From Paenibacillaceae bacterium (GTDB lineage: Bacteria; Bacillota; Bacilli; Paenibacillales; Paenibacillaceae), in contig REGQ01000001.1 in assembly GCA_004134985.1 (NCBI GenBank), forward strand, positions 434,001-498,000: DNA of 64,000 nucleotides. The letters run 5' to 3'. The position numbers and the translations under genes are program-made. The notes under the pieces are model-generated. The model searched no databases, had not been told where the DNA came from, and worked only from the letters and a program-made list of their open reading frames with translations. Positions 17,731 to 27,071 of the stretch are shown here, in pieces; position 1 is the stretch's first letter, and each line of letters opens with the position of its first letter.

Positions 17731-17826
17731 ATGCCAATGACAACACAAACGCCGCTCCCATACAATCGCCCCCAATAGCTTCATCAGGGTGCGCATGTAT
17801 GAAAGCGGCGTTGCTTCACCACCTTA
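17731..17826 (-). repeat. Hairpin repeat, copy B
   Basis: Arms at 17751-17764 and 17796-17809, again with a 31-nt loop. The sequence is about 80% identical to copy A at 11847-11941, including the outer AAGGTGGTGAAGC-like flank. One position changes from U-G to U-A and another from C-G to U-G, so pairing is kept only in minus-strand RNA. It starts about 30 bp after the ccdA stop on the same strand and may act as its terminator. Confidence 0.7.
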
Positions 17827-17856
17827 GGTTCAAATCAATCCAACTCGCAACGGATT

Positions 17857-18549
17857 TCAAGAAAACCAGGTATTGAGCCAGCTTACCTTATCGAAGTAAA
17901 GCAAAATTCCGATGAACACCATCATCGCCCCGCCGATTTTCATCATCATATTGGAGTACTTGAGGATACCTTTGATTTTGCCAATGAAATAACCCATTAT
18001 AATGAAAGGAAGGCCAAAACCCAACGAATAGGCGGTGACGTTCACAAAGGTTTGCATCGGATTCGGATTGATTAAATTGGAATACATAATCGCCCCGAAA
18101 ATCGGACCAATGCAAGGTGTCCAGCCCGCTGCGAAAACGATGCCGATCAGTACTGACCCAAGTGATTTGCCAAGGCCTGACTTCACGATTGGAAATCGAA
18201 ATTCCTTCATCATAAACTGCGGACGAATGACCCCGAGCAGAAACAGCCCCATGACAAAAATAAATACGCCGCCAAGCATCCGAATCAAATCCTGGTAACG
18301 TTCAAACACATTCCCGAGCATGCTTGCCGAAAATCCAAGTACATAATAGACAAGTGAAAACCCGATTAAAAACAAGATGGAGTTAAGCAGCACCGTCCGA
18401 TGTATTTTGGATGAACCGCGAGATTGCAGTTCACTTGCCGAAATTCCGGTAATATACGATAGGAAGGAAGGGTAGATCGGCAAGGTGCATGGAGACACAA
18501 AAGCAAGCACCCCTCCCCCGAATGCGATGGTCCATGTCAAACTATCCAC
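17857..18549 (-). CDS. ccdA: Cytochrome c biogenesis / thiol transport protein CcdA
   Basis: A 230-residue integral membrane protein with six hydrophobic segments. The first helix holds FVSPCTLPIYPSFLSYITG and the fourth FAAGWTPCIGPIFGAIM, which carry the two conserved cysteines that pass electrons across the membrane. CcdA moves reducing power from thioredoxin to extracytoplasmic thiol proteins such as ResA, whose gene lies just upstream. The start is GTG at 18549, preceded by AAGGGGG; the 43-nt gap from resA suggests one operon. Confidence 0.93.
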   Translation of the reverse strand: MDSLTWTIAFGGGVLAFVSPCTLPIYPSFLSYITGISASELQSRGSSKIHRTVLLNSILFLIGFSLVYYVLGFSASMLGNVFERYQDLIRMLGGVFIFVMGLFLLGVIRPQFMMKEFRFPIVKSGLGKSLGSVLIGIVFAAGWTPCIGPIFGAIMYSNLINPNPMQTFVNVTAYSLGFGLPFIIMGYFIGKIKGILKYSNMMMKIGGAMMVFIGILLYFDKVSWLNTWFS

Positions 18550-18592
18550 TTGTGCTGTCGTCCCCCTTCAATTCGTATTTCGCGCTGACTGT

Positions 18593-19126
18593 TCAGGAAT
18601 CCGCAGGCTGTACTTTTTTCATCAAATCCATAATAAAATCATACCCTTGCAGTTCACCTACATACTTTTCGATTACCGTTCCGCTGGGATCAACCAAATA
18701 AGTGACCGGAAGCCCGCTTACCCGGTATTGACCGGAAACATCACTCTGTTCATCCAGCAGCACAGGAAATTTCAAATGGAGCGATTCGGCAAATTGCCGG
18801 GCCTTATCCGGCTTCTCCCCCATATTGATGGCTATAATTTCAACCCCTGGCACTTGGGTGTAGGCATCATTTAATAGCGGCATTTCTTTGACGCAAGGCC
18901 CGCACCAGGAAGCCCAGAAATTGAGCAGCACGCCTTTGCCACGCAAGTCTTTCAGCTGCACCTGCTCGCCTTGCAAATTAGTGAGTGTAAAATCCGGCGC
19001 CCGTTTGCCGATTTCCGCCTTCACTTCTTTATCATTCACCGTTTGCATAACCGCGTAGACTATAGCAACTAATACGATGACCAGTACCAGCCACTTTACC
19101 CAGCCGTTTCGTGCGGCACGCTCCAT
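18593..19126 (-). CDS. resA: Membrane-anchored thiol-disulfide oxidoreductase ResA
   Basis: A 177-residue thioredoxin-fold protein. An uncleaved N-terminal anchor (about residues 10-28, [16 protein letters not shown]) is followed by the AhpC/TSA-Redoxin domain with [14 protein letters not shown] and the active site WCGPC near 77. The cis-proline is in GLPVTYLV. ResA reduces apocytochrome c before haem attachment and receives electrons from CcdA. The ATG at 19126 has AAAGGAG ahead; a longer frame with an upstream ATG lacks a ribosome site. Confidence 0.9.
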   Translation of the reverse strand: MERAARNGWVKWLVLVIVLVAIVYAVMQTVNDKEVKAEIGKRAPDFTLTNLQGEQVQLKDLRGKGVLLNFWASWCGPCVKEMPLLNDAYTQVPGVEIIAINMGEKPDKARQFAESLHLKFPVLLDEQSDVSGQYRVSGLPVTYLVDPSGTVIEKYVGELQGYDFIMDLMKKVQPADS

Positions 19127-19304
19127 TCCAACCCGCTCCTTTATTGCGACTGCTCCAAGCATCACAGAAAATTCATGTTCAGTTCTCTAGTGATTTTATC
19201 ATAAAAAATTGATCAGCTTGCGATGTTCAACAAAACAACAAATTTGACAATCGGGCAAACGTCAAGCTTCGCTGTCAGAGCTGCGCGGCTATGGCTTCCC
19301 TTCC

Positions 19305-20102
19305 CTACTCGCCCTGCTGGCCGAACTGCTCCTGATACTGGCCAGGGGTGCAATTGGCATATTTCTTGAATATCGTGATGAAGTATTTGTAATCACTAAA
19401 GCCAACATCCACCGCAATCGTATAGATTTTCTCCTCGCCGCTTTTCAGCTTGTCCATCGCCTGCTGAATACGGTAGCGGTTGAGGAAATCGTTGAAGGTG
19501 TAGGTCGTTTCGCTTTTAAACACCCGATTCAAATACGTAGCGCTTACATTTAACCGTTCGACCAAATCCTGAATACTGATGCGATCGGCGTAATGTTCCT
19601 GAATGTAGGCCAATATTTTCGCTACATATCGGGAGGTTTTGTCCGGGATCGCTACCAGCGGTGCGAGTCGTTCTCCGCTGCCTGCCCCGGCGCTGCTTAA
19701 CATCACTTCATATTGCTTCTTCATCCGCACCTGCTGCTTGGCTCTCTCTAACGCCCCCCGCAATTGATCCTGCTCCAGCGGCTTCAGCAAATATTCGGTC
19801 ACGCCGAGCCGAATGGCCTGCTTGGCAATCCGAAACTCATCGTAACCCGACAGTATAATATAACTGCATGGCTTCGCTCCCGGTTCAGCCTGGCTGCGTT
19901 CAATCATCGTAATTCCGTCCATAAGCGGCATATTCACATCGACGATGACAATTTGCGGCTCGAGCGCCTTGAACTGCCTTAACCCATCTTCACCATTCTC
20001 CGCTTCCCCCACTACGATGCATCCTGCCTCCAGCCAATCGAACGTATACCGCAAGCCTCGGCGAATCATCTCCTCATCCTCCACCAGCAGCACTTTGAAC
20101 AT
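19305..20102 (-). CDS. Two-component response regulator, YesN type (REC + AraC HTH)
   Basis: A 265-residue regulator: receiver domain at 1-120 with the acidic pair EDEE, phosphoacceptor Asp in IVDVNMPLMDG and Lys in LLKPLEQDQ, then an AraC-type DNA-binding domain (ISIQDLVERLNVSATYLNRVFKSETTYTFNDFL and VDVGFSDYKYFITIFKKYANCTPGQY). The ATG at 20102 follows AAAGGAG and overlaps the end of the kinase gene by 29 nt. Together with the kinase it probably controls the ferric-iron ABC operon that ends just upstream. Confidence 0.92.
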   Translation of the reverse strand: MFKVLLVEDEEMIRRGLRYTFDWLEAGCIVVGEAENGEDGLRQFKALEPQIVIVDVNMPLMDGITMIERSQAEPGAKPCSYIILSGYDEFRIAKQAIRLGVTEYLLKPLEQDQLRGALERAKQQVRMKKQYEVMLSSAGAGSGERLAPLVAIPDKTSRYVAKILAYIQEHYADRISIQDLVERLNVSATYLNRVFKSETTYTFNDFLNRYRIQQAMDKLKSGEEKIYTIAVDVGFSDYKYFITIFKKYANCTPGQYQEQFGQQGE

Positions 20103-21795
20103 CGGAACTCTCCTTTCTCATTGGAATCGTTATCCTCACATTGGTCCCTTCTCCAAAGCGGCTTTCGATATCGATCCCATAGCTCCCCCCGTACATAAGA
20201 ACCAATCGGCGATGCAAATTGTGCAGGCCGATATGCTGCGCCTGATTATCTTGAGACAGAACAATGGCTCGCACTTCACGCAGCCGCTCGTCCGTCATTC
20301 CGCCACCATCATCCCTAACTTCAAGGATGAGGTCACCCTGGGCTACGTAGCCCTTCACAGCAATAGACAAGCGCTCCTTTTGCTTATATCCATATTTGAT
20401 CGCATTCTCGATGACAGGCTGCACCATCAGCCGTGGTACAAGCGCCTTCAAGGCCTCTTGATCAACATCGGCTGTGTAGGTGAGCCGATTTTTAAAGCGC
20501 ATCTGCTGCAACATCATATAACCATTCACAAAGTTTAAATCATTTTCGAGCAGTACATGATCCCCATCATTGCTGATACTATAGCGCAAATGCCTCGACA
20601 GCGTAAGCACGATTTCCTGGGCCAGTTTATTATCCACTACTATAGCATAACGCAGCATTTCCAGAACATTAAATATAAAATGCGGATGGAATTGCGATTG
20701 CAGATGCTTCACCTCAATTACCCGGCGCAGGTCGGAGAGCTCCTCATTTTTCACCAGCAGCGCATTCAGCCTGTGCAGCATTTTATTGTATTGATTTGCC
20801 AGCGTTTCAAACTCATCCCCTGTCCCGATATAGACGTAGGAATCCATATTGCCTGCCTGCAGCTCTTTGACGGCATAAATCAGTTTGTCGATGGAACGAG
20901 TCTGGCGGGTAGCAATAATACGAGCCAGGTACTGGATCAGAAACCAAAGCAGTATGCTGGCCAGGACAAAAAACAGTGCCAAGGAAAGGTACATATGAGT
21001 GGTCCACTGGCTTGCATTTAAAGTATAGATGCGCCACCCGGCAACTGGAAGCGCTGTCTCGCTGCTGTAATATTTGTCTCCATTAATGTTCACATAATCG
21101 TTCTCGCTGCCCAGACTGTACTTATTCATCAGCCCCTTCGCAATATTATTTGTCGTCGCTATGACCGTATTATGGGAATCGACCAAAACTGCAATTTCGT
21201 TTTTTTGGACAAAAATCAGCTTCTGCAAATCAACCTCATAAATCTGATAAATTAAATAGCCAGCGAGTCCACTCGCACCGATGATTTCCTTCGCAAATGT
21301 GTAGGCTGTATAACGGTCATGAGAATAACGGATATGATTGGTTTCCGTTAGGGTCGAAATGCCAAGCCGGGACATCCGCTGCACAATTGCAGACAGCGCA
21401 TGATCGGCTTGATCCGAGCCGTAGTTGGCAGATGTGGCAAGCACTGTCCCATCCGTGTCAACGATATGCATAATGCTTTTAACCTGCTGCCGGTTGTTAA
21501 AGTCATAGAAGCGCTCAAACACGGTCGGCCCATTGCGTCTGCTCTGTGCATATTCAATGACAGCCTCATCTTCTGCAGCCCGGGTGATCTCATTCCGATA
21601 CGAGAGATACATCTGTCCGAGTTCCGTCGTTATTTCCTTGCCTGCCTCTTTTGTCTGATTCACCAGCGTCAGACGGGCATTGATGATCACAAACAACAGG
21701 AATAAAACAAACAGCAAAGAAATCGGTACGAAGGTATGCAGCAAAAACATGCGCCTGAGCGAATCCTTGAAACCTTTCCCTTTTTCTACGCTCAT
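20074..21795 (-). CDS. Two-component sensor histidine kinase, YesM type
   Basis: A 573-residue kinase: transmembrane helix near 18-40, an extracytoplasmic sensor region of about 230 residues, a second helix near 275-295, a HAMP-like linker with YAVKELQAGNMDSYVYIGTGDEFETL, the His_kinase box SQFHPHFIFNVLEMLRYAI (His is the phosphosite), and a HATPase domain with PVIENAIKYGYK and DDGGGM. It starts at ATG 21795 after a GGAGGGGGGAG site. An intrinsic terminator ends only about 40 bp upstream, so expression depends on read-through from the iron operon or on a close promoter that I could not define. Confidence 0.9.
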   Translation of the reverse strand: MSVEKGKGFKDSLRRMFLLHTFVPISLLFVLFLLFVIINARLTLVNQTKEAGKEITTELGQMYLSYRNEITRAAEDEAVIEYAQSRRNGPTVFERFYDFNNRQQVKSIMHIVDTDGTVLATSANYGSDQADHALSAIVQRMSRLGISTLTETNHIRYSHDRYTAYTFAKEIIGASGLAGYLIYQIYEVDLQKLIFVQKNEIAVLVDSHNTVIATTNNIAKGLMNKYSLGSENDYVNINGDKYYSSETALPVAGWRIYTLNASQWTTHMYLSLALFFVLASILLWFLIQYLARIIATRQTRSIDKLIYAVKELQAGNMDSYVYIGTGDEFETLANQYNKMLHRLNALLVKNEELSDLRRVIEVKHLQSQFHPHFIFNVLEMLRYAIVVDNKLAQEIVLTLSRHLRYSISNDGDHVLLENDLNFVNGYMMLQQMRFKNRLTYTADVDQEALKALVPRLMVQPVIENAIKYGYKQKERLSIAVKGYVAQGDLILEVRDDGGGMTDERLREVRAIVLSQDNQAQHIGLHNLHRRLVLMYGGSYGIDIESRFGEGTNVRITIPMRKESSDVQSAAGGG

Positions 21796-21835
21796 TTTCA
21801 ACCCCGCTCCCCCCTCCGCGATCCTGCCTGATTTG

Positions 21836-21870
21836 AAAAAAGCCGGTTCTCGCTTTCGCGAGGACCGGTC
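21836..21870 (-). terminator. Intrinsic terminator between the iron ABC operon and the YesMN pair
   Basis: Stem arms 21843-21853 and 21858-21868 with a 4-nt loop, followed by six T on the minus strand. It lies directly after the permease stop (21871) and 41 bp before the kinase start, so it should set the ratio between the two. Confidence 0.85.
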
Positions 21871-23526
21871 TTACATTGTTACTTCTTTCTTTCCTGTCAA
21901 CTTGAAAAAAATGAGCAATGAGATAACGGTAGTTATGGTAAGCAATGTAGACAAAGCCGCTGCTACCCCATAATTGCCGCGAACAACCTCAGTATATACC
22001 GCAACCGTCATTGTCCTGGTGTTACCAGTATACAATATTATCGATGTACTTAGCTCAGTAATAATACTGATCCAGCTAATGATTGCCCCAGCAAACACAC
22101 CGGAAATCATCATCGGAACGGTAATTTTGAAGAAGGTCCGCATCGGCGAAGCGCCCAGACTGATTGCCGCCTCCTCAATGCTGTCGTTCACCTGATGGAG
22201 AACAGCAGCGCTGGATCGAATCGTATATGGCAGCCGTCGGATAACAAACGCGACGATCAGAATGACTGCTGTCCCGCTCAGCACTAACGGCTGTTTGTTG
22301 AAGGTGACCAGCAGCGCAATACCAAGAATCGAACCGGGAACAATATAAGGAAGCATAGTAAACGTGTCCAGCAGATTGGCAACGGCGCCCTTCCGTTTGA
22401 CGGTCACATAAGCGATCAGCGATGCAGCCAGCGTAATAATAACAATCGTAATTCCCGCAAGCAGAAACGTATTATAAATCGAGTCCCCTACTTTGGAGAA
22501 GGCTGCCCGGTAACTGTCGAGCGAATATCCAGGCACAAAAATCTTGCCTGACGTTTTCTGAAACGATGTGTAGGCAACATAGACCTGCGGCATCATCGCT
22601 ATAATTGTAAAGAGATAGACATACGCATGCGCCGCAATATTGCCAATTCCCTTCATGGGCTTGGGTTCAATCGGATTGAGTGCGCTCATGCTGTAAGATT
22701 TCCGGTTGGCAACAAACTTCTGCAGCAAGAACACCGCCGTTGCAAATACCACAACGATTACACTGATTGCAGCCGCAAATCCGTCATCTCCGCCAACCTC
22801 ACTAATAAATTCATTGAATATAAGGACCGGTACCGTTCGAAAGCCTTCTCCAATCAGCATCGGCGTACCAAAATCTGCGAATGCCCGCATAAACACGAGC
22901 AGCCCGCCGGCAAGCAGTGTGGGCGTAATTAGCGGAACGAGCACCTTCCACATTTTGCGCAAGCCAGTGCAGTTCATACTTTCCGCTGCTTCAATCAGCG
23001 AATTGTCGACATTTTTTAATGCGCCGGACACGTACATGAATATGAGCGGTGAAAGCTGCAGCGTCAGCACGAGCAAAATTCCGGCAAAGCCATAAATATC
23101 CGGCAGCTTGATTCCAAAAACATCATTCGCAAAGCGCGTTACAATGCCGCTTCGTCCCAGCAGCAAAATCCATGCGTAAGCGCCTATGAACGGGGCTGAC
23201 ATCGACGAGATGAGAATGAGAATGCGGACCGTCGAGCTGCCTTTGATTTTAATTGTGGACATAATATAGGCCAACGGACCGGCAACGATAATAGATAAGA
23301 ACGTGACACAGACAGTGACCTTAATACTATTCCATACCGCATTCATATAATACGCTTTACTGAAAAATTTGGCGAAATAAGCAAGCGAAAACTCCCCGGT
23401 TGATCCATCGAAAAAGCTTTTGATCAACAGCATAAACAACGGCAAGGCAAGAAAGACGATATAACCGATGAAGATCGCCATCGTAATGAGCGTCCAGACA
23501 TCCCATCGCTTCATCCGGGTATTCAT
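21871..23526 (-). CDS. Ferric iron ABC transporter permease, two-domain FbpB type
   Basis: A 551-residue permease with two six-helix binding-protein-dependent halves, as is usual for FbpB/SfuB proteins. The two EAA loops are SLIEAAESMNCTGLRKMWKVLVPLITP in the first half and SIEEAAISLGASPMRTFFKITVPMM in the second. It forms the membrane channel for Fe3+ brought by the SBP encoded at 24654. The start overlaps the ATPase stop by 4 nt (ATGA). It is the last gene before the operon terminator. Confidence 0.88.
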   Translation of the reverse strand: MNTRMKRWDVWTLITMAIFIGYIVFLALPLFMLLIKSFFDGSTGEFSLAYFAKFFSKAYYMNAVWNSIKVTVCVTFLSIIVAGPLAYIMSTIKIKGSSTVRILILISSMSAPFIGAYAWILLLGRSGIVTRFANDVFGIKLPDIYGFAGILLVLTLQLSPLIFMYVSGALKNVDNSLIEAAESMNCTGLRKMWKVLVPLITPTLLAGGLLVFMRAFADFGTPMLIGEGFRTVPVLIFNEFISEVGGDDGFAAAISVIVVVFATAVFLLQKFVANRKSYSMSALNPIEPKPMKGIGNIAAHAYVYLFTIIAMMPQVYVAYTSFQKTSGKIFVPGYSLDSYRAAFSKVGDSIYNTFLLAGITIVIITLAASLIAYVTVKRKGAVANLLDTFTMLPYIVPGSILGIALLVTFNKQPLVLSGTAVILIVAFVIRRLPYTIRSSAAVLHQVNDSIEEAAISLGASPMRTFFKITVPMMISGVFAGAIISWISIITELSTSIILYTGNTRTMTVAVYTEVVRGNYGVAAALSTLLTITTVISLLIFFKLTGKKEVTM

Positions 23527-24629
23527 AGTTGTGCTCCCGCGGTGAAGTTCCGCTCGCCTGACTGATCATAGACGTTGATTTTAGCTGCGTTGACTTTGAG
23601 CCTGATGTCCTGCCCTGTTACCGCAATATCGTCAGTTTCGGACTGGCTGATTACTTCCACCTCATCGCCATTGGCCAGTTTAACAACCAGATGCGTATTG
23701 AGTCCCAGAAACATGCTGCTGACAACCTTGCCTTCAAGCCCCTGTCCATCATCAGAGAGCACGAACTCCTCCGGACGTACTGACAGTTTGATTGAACCAG
23801 CCGCTTCCGGCATGTGCTGCAAGTTCAGCTTCGGCAGCTCTAGCGAATAGTTGCGGCTAATTTGCAGCAAAGCTGCTCCATTCTCGCCAGCCGCAAGCGT
23901 CGCATCCATAATGTTCGTCCTGCCGATAAACGTTGCCACGAACAGATTGGCCGGCCGCTGATAGATTTCACGCGGCGTTCCGACATGCTGTATGACGCCG
24001 CCCTTCATTACTGCGATTCGATCCGACACCGCCATCGCTTCTTCCTGGTCATGGGTGACATAGACCGTCGTGATGCCTACTTCGCGCTGAATGCTTTTGA
24101 TCGCATTGCGCATATCGACCCGCAATTGAGCATCCAGGTTGGAGAGCGGCTCATCCATAAGCAGCACATCCGGCCGAATGACAATCGCCCTCGCCAGCGC
24201 AACCCGCTGCTGCTGCCCGCCTGACAAGTTTTTGGGCATGCGGTCCCTGTATTGCCCGATCTGAACCACTTTCAATATTTCATCTACACGCTGACGCTGC
24301 TCCGGTTTGGCAACTTTACGGTTTTGCAGGCCAAATGCAACGTTCTCAGCCACATTCAAATGGGGGAATATCGCATAATTTTGAAACACCATCCCGATAT
24401 TCCGCTTGCCAGGCACTACCTGGTTCATCTTCCTGCCGTTAAAGGACATCGTTCCGCCCTCAATGCTATTAAAACCGGCAACCATACGCAGCAAAGTCGT
24501 TTTCCCGCAGCCTGAGGGCCCAAGAAGGGTGAAAAATTCACCCTCCTTGATATCCAGAGACAGTTCGGGAATGACCGTTGTATCGCCATATTTTTTGACA
24601 ATATCACGAAATGAGATCGCAACGCTCAT
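23523..24629 (-). CDS. Ferric iron ABC transporter ATPase, FbpC type
   Basis: A 368-residue ABC ATPase. Walker A is GPSGCGKTT, the Q-loop VFQNYAIFPH, the signature LSGGQQQRVALARA and Walker B VLLMDEPLSNLD, followed by a C-terminal TOBE-like domain (about 240-365), as in FbpC/PotA proteins. It powers the FbpB-type permease. I chose the ATG at 24629; a GTG 9 nt upstream is also in frame but sits too close to the AGGAAG site. Confidence 0.9.
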   Translation of the reverse strand: MSVAISFRDIVKKYGDTTVIPELSLDIKEGEFFTLLGPSGCGKTTLLRMVAGFNSIEGGTMSFNGRKMNQVVPGKRNIGMVFQNYAIFPHLNVAENVAFGLQNRKVAKPEQRQRVDEILKVVQIGQYRDRMPKNLSGGQQQRVALARAIVIRPDVLLMDEPLSNLDAQLRVDMRNAIKSIQREVGITTVYVTHDQEEAMAVSDRIAVMKGGVIQHVGTPREIYQRPANLFVATFIGRTNIMDATLAAGENGAALLQISRNYSLELPKLNLQHMPEAAGSIKLSVRPEEFVLSDDGQGLEGKVVSSMFLGLNTHLVVKLANGDEVEVISQSETDDIAVTGQDIRLKVNAAKINVYDQSGERNFTAGAQL

Positions 24630-24653
24630 ACCTAACACCTGCTTCCTGCCTAA

Positions 24654-25688
24654 TTATTTCGATACACTTGTATACAAATCGGTATAGCGCTCCACAAGCG
24701 CTGCCTTGTTCTCAGCTACATAAGCAACATCTTCTTCAATCACTTTAATCTCTTCAATCGGGGTCATGAAGTCGCCAATTTTCGTATCTTTACGAAGGGG
24801 ACGATTCGTTGTTTCCAGGCCGAGCGCATCCTGCCCTTCCTTCGAAATGATATAATCAATAAATTTCTGAGCGTTTTCCTCGTTTTTTGATCCTTTGACA
24901 ATGCCGGCTACCGCATCCAGAAATACAGCGCCTTCGGATGGATAGACAACTTTGACCGGCGCGCCGTCTTTGACATAGCTGACCGCTGGATCTTCATACG
25001 TCAATGCCACAACATACTCGCCATCCGCTACACTTTTATGTGCTTTACTGGAGCCGCCAGCAATTTTTCCATCAAGATTTTTAAGCAGTTCACTGACATA
25101 GTTCCATCCTGCATCTGAAGTATAGTCGCCGCCCATCGCTTCCAGCATGTTGGTCAATTGGGCGAATGCCGAACTGGAGTTGGCCGGATCGGCCATGGCG
25201 ATTTTCCCTTTCAACTCAGGCTTGAGCAAATCAGCATAACCATTGATCTCCAGATCGCCAGCCAGGTTCGTATTGACCAAGATGACGCTTCCATCTGAAA
25301 CATACGGAGTCATAAAACCGGTCGTATTGCGGTGCCCTTCCAGTAAATCCTTGTCATTGGGCGACACATATTCCTGGAATAGATCGGCATTGTCATTAAA
25401 TAGCGCATATGCCCCGCCAAACATTACATCCGCATAAGGGTTGGACTTCTCAGATTGAATTCGCTTAATGAGCTCTCCGCTGCCTGCAGATACCAGTTCA
25501 ACTGTAATGCCTGTCTGTTTCTCAAAAGCAGGGATCAGTGCATTAATCATCACTTCGCTATTCGGGGTATAGACGACCAGTTTATTCGAGGCTTGTCCCC
25601 CGTCCCCTTCCTTCTTCGATCCACCGCATGCTGCCAGCAATCCCACCATAAGTGTCAACATAAGTGACATTTTGATCCACTTTCTCAT
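24654..25688 (-). CDS. Ferric iron ABC transporter substrate-binding lipoprotein, FbpA/AfuA type
   Basis: A 344-residue binding protein with an N-terminal lipobox (GLLAACGG). It then has LVVYTPNSEVMINALIPAFEKQTGITVELVSAGSGELIKRIQSEKSNPYADVMFGG, the start typical of type 2 Fe3+-binding proteins (extracellular solute-binding family 1). The ATG at 25688 has GAGGGG at a good distance; a GTG at 25697 is less likely. A Fur box lies about 150 bp upstream. First gene of the iron operon SBP-ATPase-permease. Confidence 0.88.
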   Translation of the reverse strand: MRKWIKMSLMLTLMVGLLAACGGSKKEGDGGQASNKLVVYTPNSEVMINALIPAFEKQTGITVELVSAGSGELIKRIQSEKSNPYADVMFGGAYALFNDNADLFQEYVSPNDKDLLEGHRNTTGFMTPYVSDGSVILVNTNLAGDLEINGYADLLKPELKGKIAMADPANSSSAFAQLTNMLEAMGGDYTSDAGWNYVSELLKNLDGKIAGGSSKAHKSVADGEYVVALTYEDPAVSYVKDGAPVKVVYPSEGAVFLDAVAGIVKGSKNEENAQKFIDYIISKEGQDALGLETTNRPLRKDTKIGDFMTPIEEIKVIEEDVAYVAENKAALVERYTDLYTSVSK

Positions 25689-25832
25689 TGCCTTCACCCC
25701 TCATCTGATTTGTAATTCCATTTTATCAATTTGACAGCGCATTAAAATCCTACGATTCGACTTTTACGTCTAATATTCGAAACTAATCTTTGTTTTATGT
25801 CATTTTTATTAACATCACATCTTCGATATTAG

Positions 25833-25847
25833 TGATAATAATTCTCA
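25833..25847. promoter_or_regulatory. Fur box upstream of the ferric iron ABC operon
   Basis: TGATAATAATTCTCA matches the Fur consensus TGATAATnATTATCA at 13 of 14 fixed positions, in the gap between trpS (ends 25943) and the SBP gene (starts 25688). Minus-strand -35/-10 elements near it are poor. Confidence 0.8.
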
Positions 25848-25888
25848 ATTGATGCTATCGTAATGATTGCTTGCGGTCATTAATTATG

Positions 25889-25906
25889 CCCGGGCGGATG
25901 CCCGGA
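25889..25906 (-). terminator. Possible terminator after trpS
   Basis: CCGGGC-GGAT-GCCCGG hairpin 37 bp after the trpS stop. On the minus strand the tail is only GCATAATTAAT, so termination may be weak. Confidence 0.45.
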
Positions 25907-25942
25907 CATTCATCAAACCGCTAAATGCTTCGCTTGCCTTCC

Positions 25943-26935
25943 TCACCCGAAGTAGTTAAGCTGCATTGCTTCCCGCACCTCAACCATCGTCTCGGCCGCA
26001 ACGGAACGGGCATGACTCGTTCCGCTGATCAATATCTCGTCGACTACCTTTGGTTTGGCTGCATAATACGCGCGGCGCTCCCGCATCGGCTTTAGAAGCT
26101 GCTCAATTGCTGAGGTAATCAACTGCTTGCAGCCGGTGCAGCCAATCGTTCCCCGTTCGCAGCCTTCGCGAATTTCTTGCGCTTCATCGCCATTACGGAA
26201 CGCACGATGATAGGCATAGATCGGGCATTGCTCCGGATGCCCCGGATCTTGGACGCGGATGCGAGCCGGGTCGGTTTTGGCCCGCCTGATTTTGAAGGTT
26301 ATTTCATCTGTCGTAGAATCGAGCGCAATCGCATTGCCCATGCTTTTGCTCATCTTGGCGTTGCCGTCGGTCCCGACGAGCCGTGATACTTCGCTGATCA
26401 GCGCGCGCGGCTCCACAAACACCGGACGGTATAGTTCATTGAAGCGGCGCACGACTTTGCGCGCCAGCTCCAGATGCGGCAGCTGATCCTCGCCTACCGG
26501 TACGATCGAAGCTTTGCAGAAAGCGATATCCGCCGCCTGACTGACCGGATAACCAAGGAAGCCGTAATACATTTCGTCCAGCCCGCTATTTTTCGATTCG
26601 GACTTGATCGTCGGATTATGCCTTAGCGCATTCACCGTGACAAACATCGATAACAAGACGGTCAGCTCCGCAATTTCCGGCACCATCGATTGTACAAAAA
26701 TCGTCGCCCGCTCCGGATTGATGCCCACAGCCAAATAATCGAGGGCAACCTCGCGGAGATGCTCCCGGATGAGATCCGGCTGTTCGAAGTGGGTCGTTAG
26801 CGCCTGCACATCGGCCAAAATAACAAATAGCTCATGCTCCTCCTGCAGTGCGACCCGATTTTTCAGACTTCCTGCGTAATGGCCAAGGTGAAGCTTGCCG
26901 GTGACCCGGTCTCCTGTCAGAACCCGTTCTTTCAT
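25943..26935 (-). CDS. trpS: Tryptophan-tRNA ligase
   Basis: A 330-residue class I aminoacyl-tRNA synthetase that charges tRNA-Trp. The HIGH-type motif is KLHLGHY at 14-20 and the KMSKS loop is seen intact as AKMSKS near 193. FLGYPVSQAADIAFCKA and VPVGEDQLPHLELARKVVRRFN are typical TrpRS substrate-site segments. The ATG at 26935 follows AAGGAGG; the open frame continues upstream without a second ribosome site. A T-box leader with a UGG specifier precedes it, so expression rises when uncharged tRNA-Trp accumulates. Confidence 0.95.
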   Translation of the reverse strand: MKERVLTGDRVTGKLHLGHYAGSLKNRVALQEEHELFVILADVQALTTHFEQPDLIREHLREVALDYLAVGINPERATIFVQSMVPEIAELTVLLSMFVTVNALRHNPTIKSESKNSGLDEMYYGFLGYPVSQAADIAFCKASIVPVGEDQLPHLELARKVVRRFNELYRPVFVEPRALISEVSRLVGTDGNAKMSKSMGNAIALDSTTDEITFKIRRAKTDPARIRVQDPGHPEQCPIYAYHRAFRNGDEAQEIREGCERGTIGCTGCKQLITSAIEQLLKPMRERRAYYAAKPKVVDEILISGTSHARSVAAETMVEVREAMQLNYFG

Positions 26936-27071
26936 TGTACATCCTCCTTGTTTGTGTGACAGGTATGTGCAATTGCGTCCTGTCATGTTGTATGAATTTG
27001 CATTGATTCCCGGTCTGCCATCGCCACCACCAGCCATCCTCCATGGCCATCACCCCCTTTTAACGAATAAA

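Noticed and set aside
17343-17765. A 140-codon minus-strand frame that begins in hairpin repeat copy B
   Set aside because: It lies opposite the well-supported serine hydrolase gene and has no ribosome site.
26936-27037. N-terminal extension of trpS
   Set aside because: The extra residues have no synthetase homology and fall in the leader after the T-box; the ATG at 26935 follows AAGGAGG.
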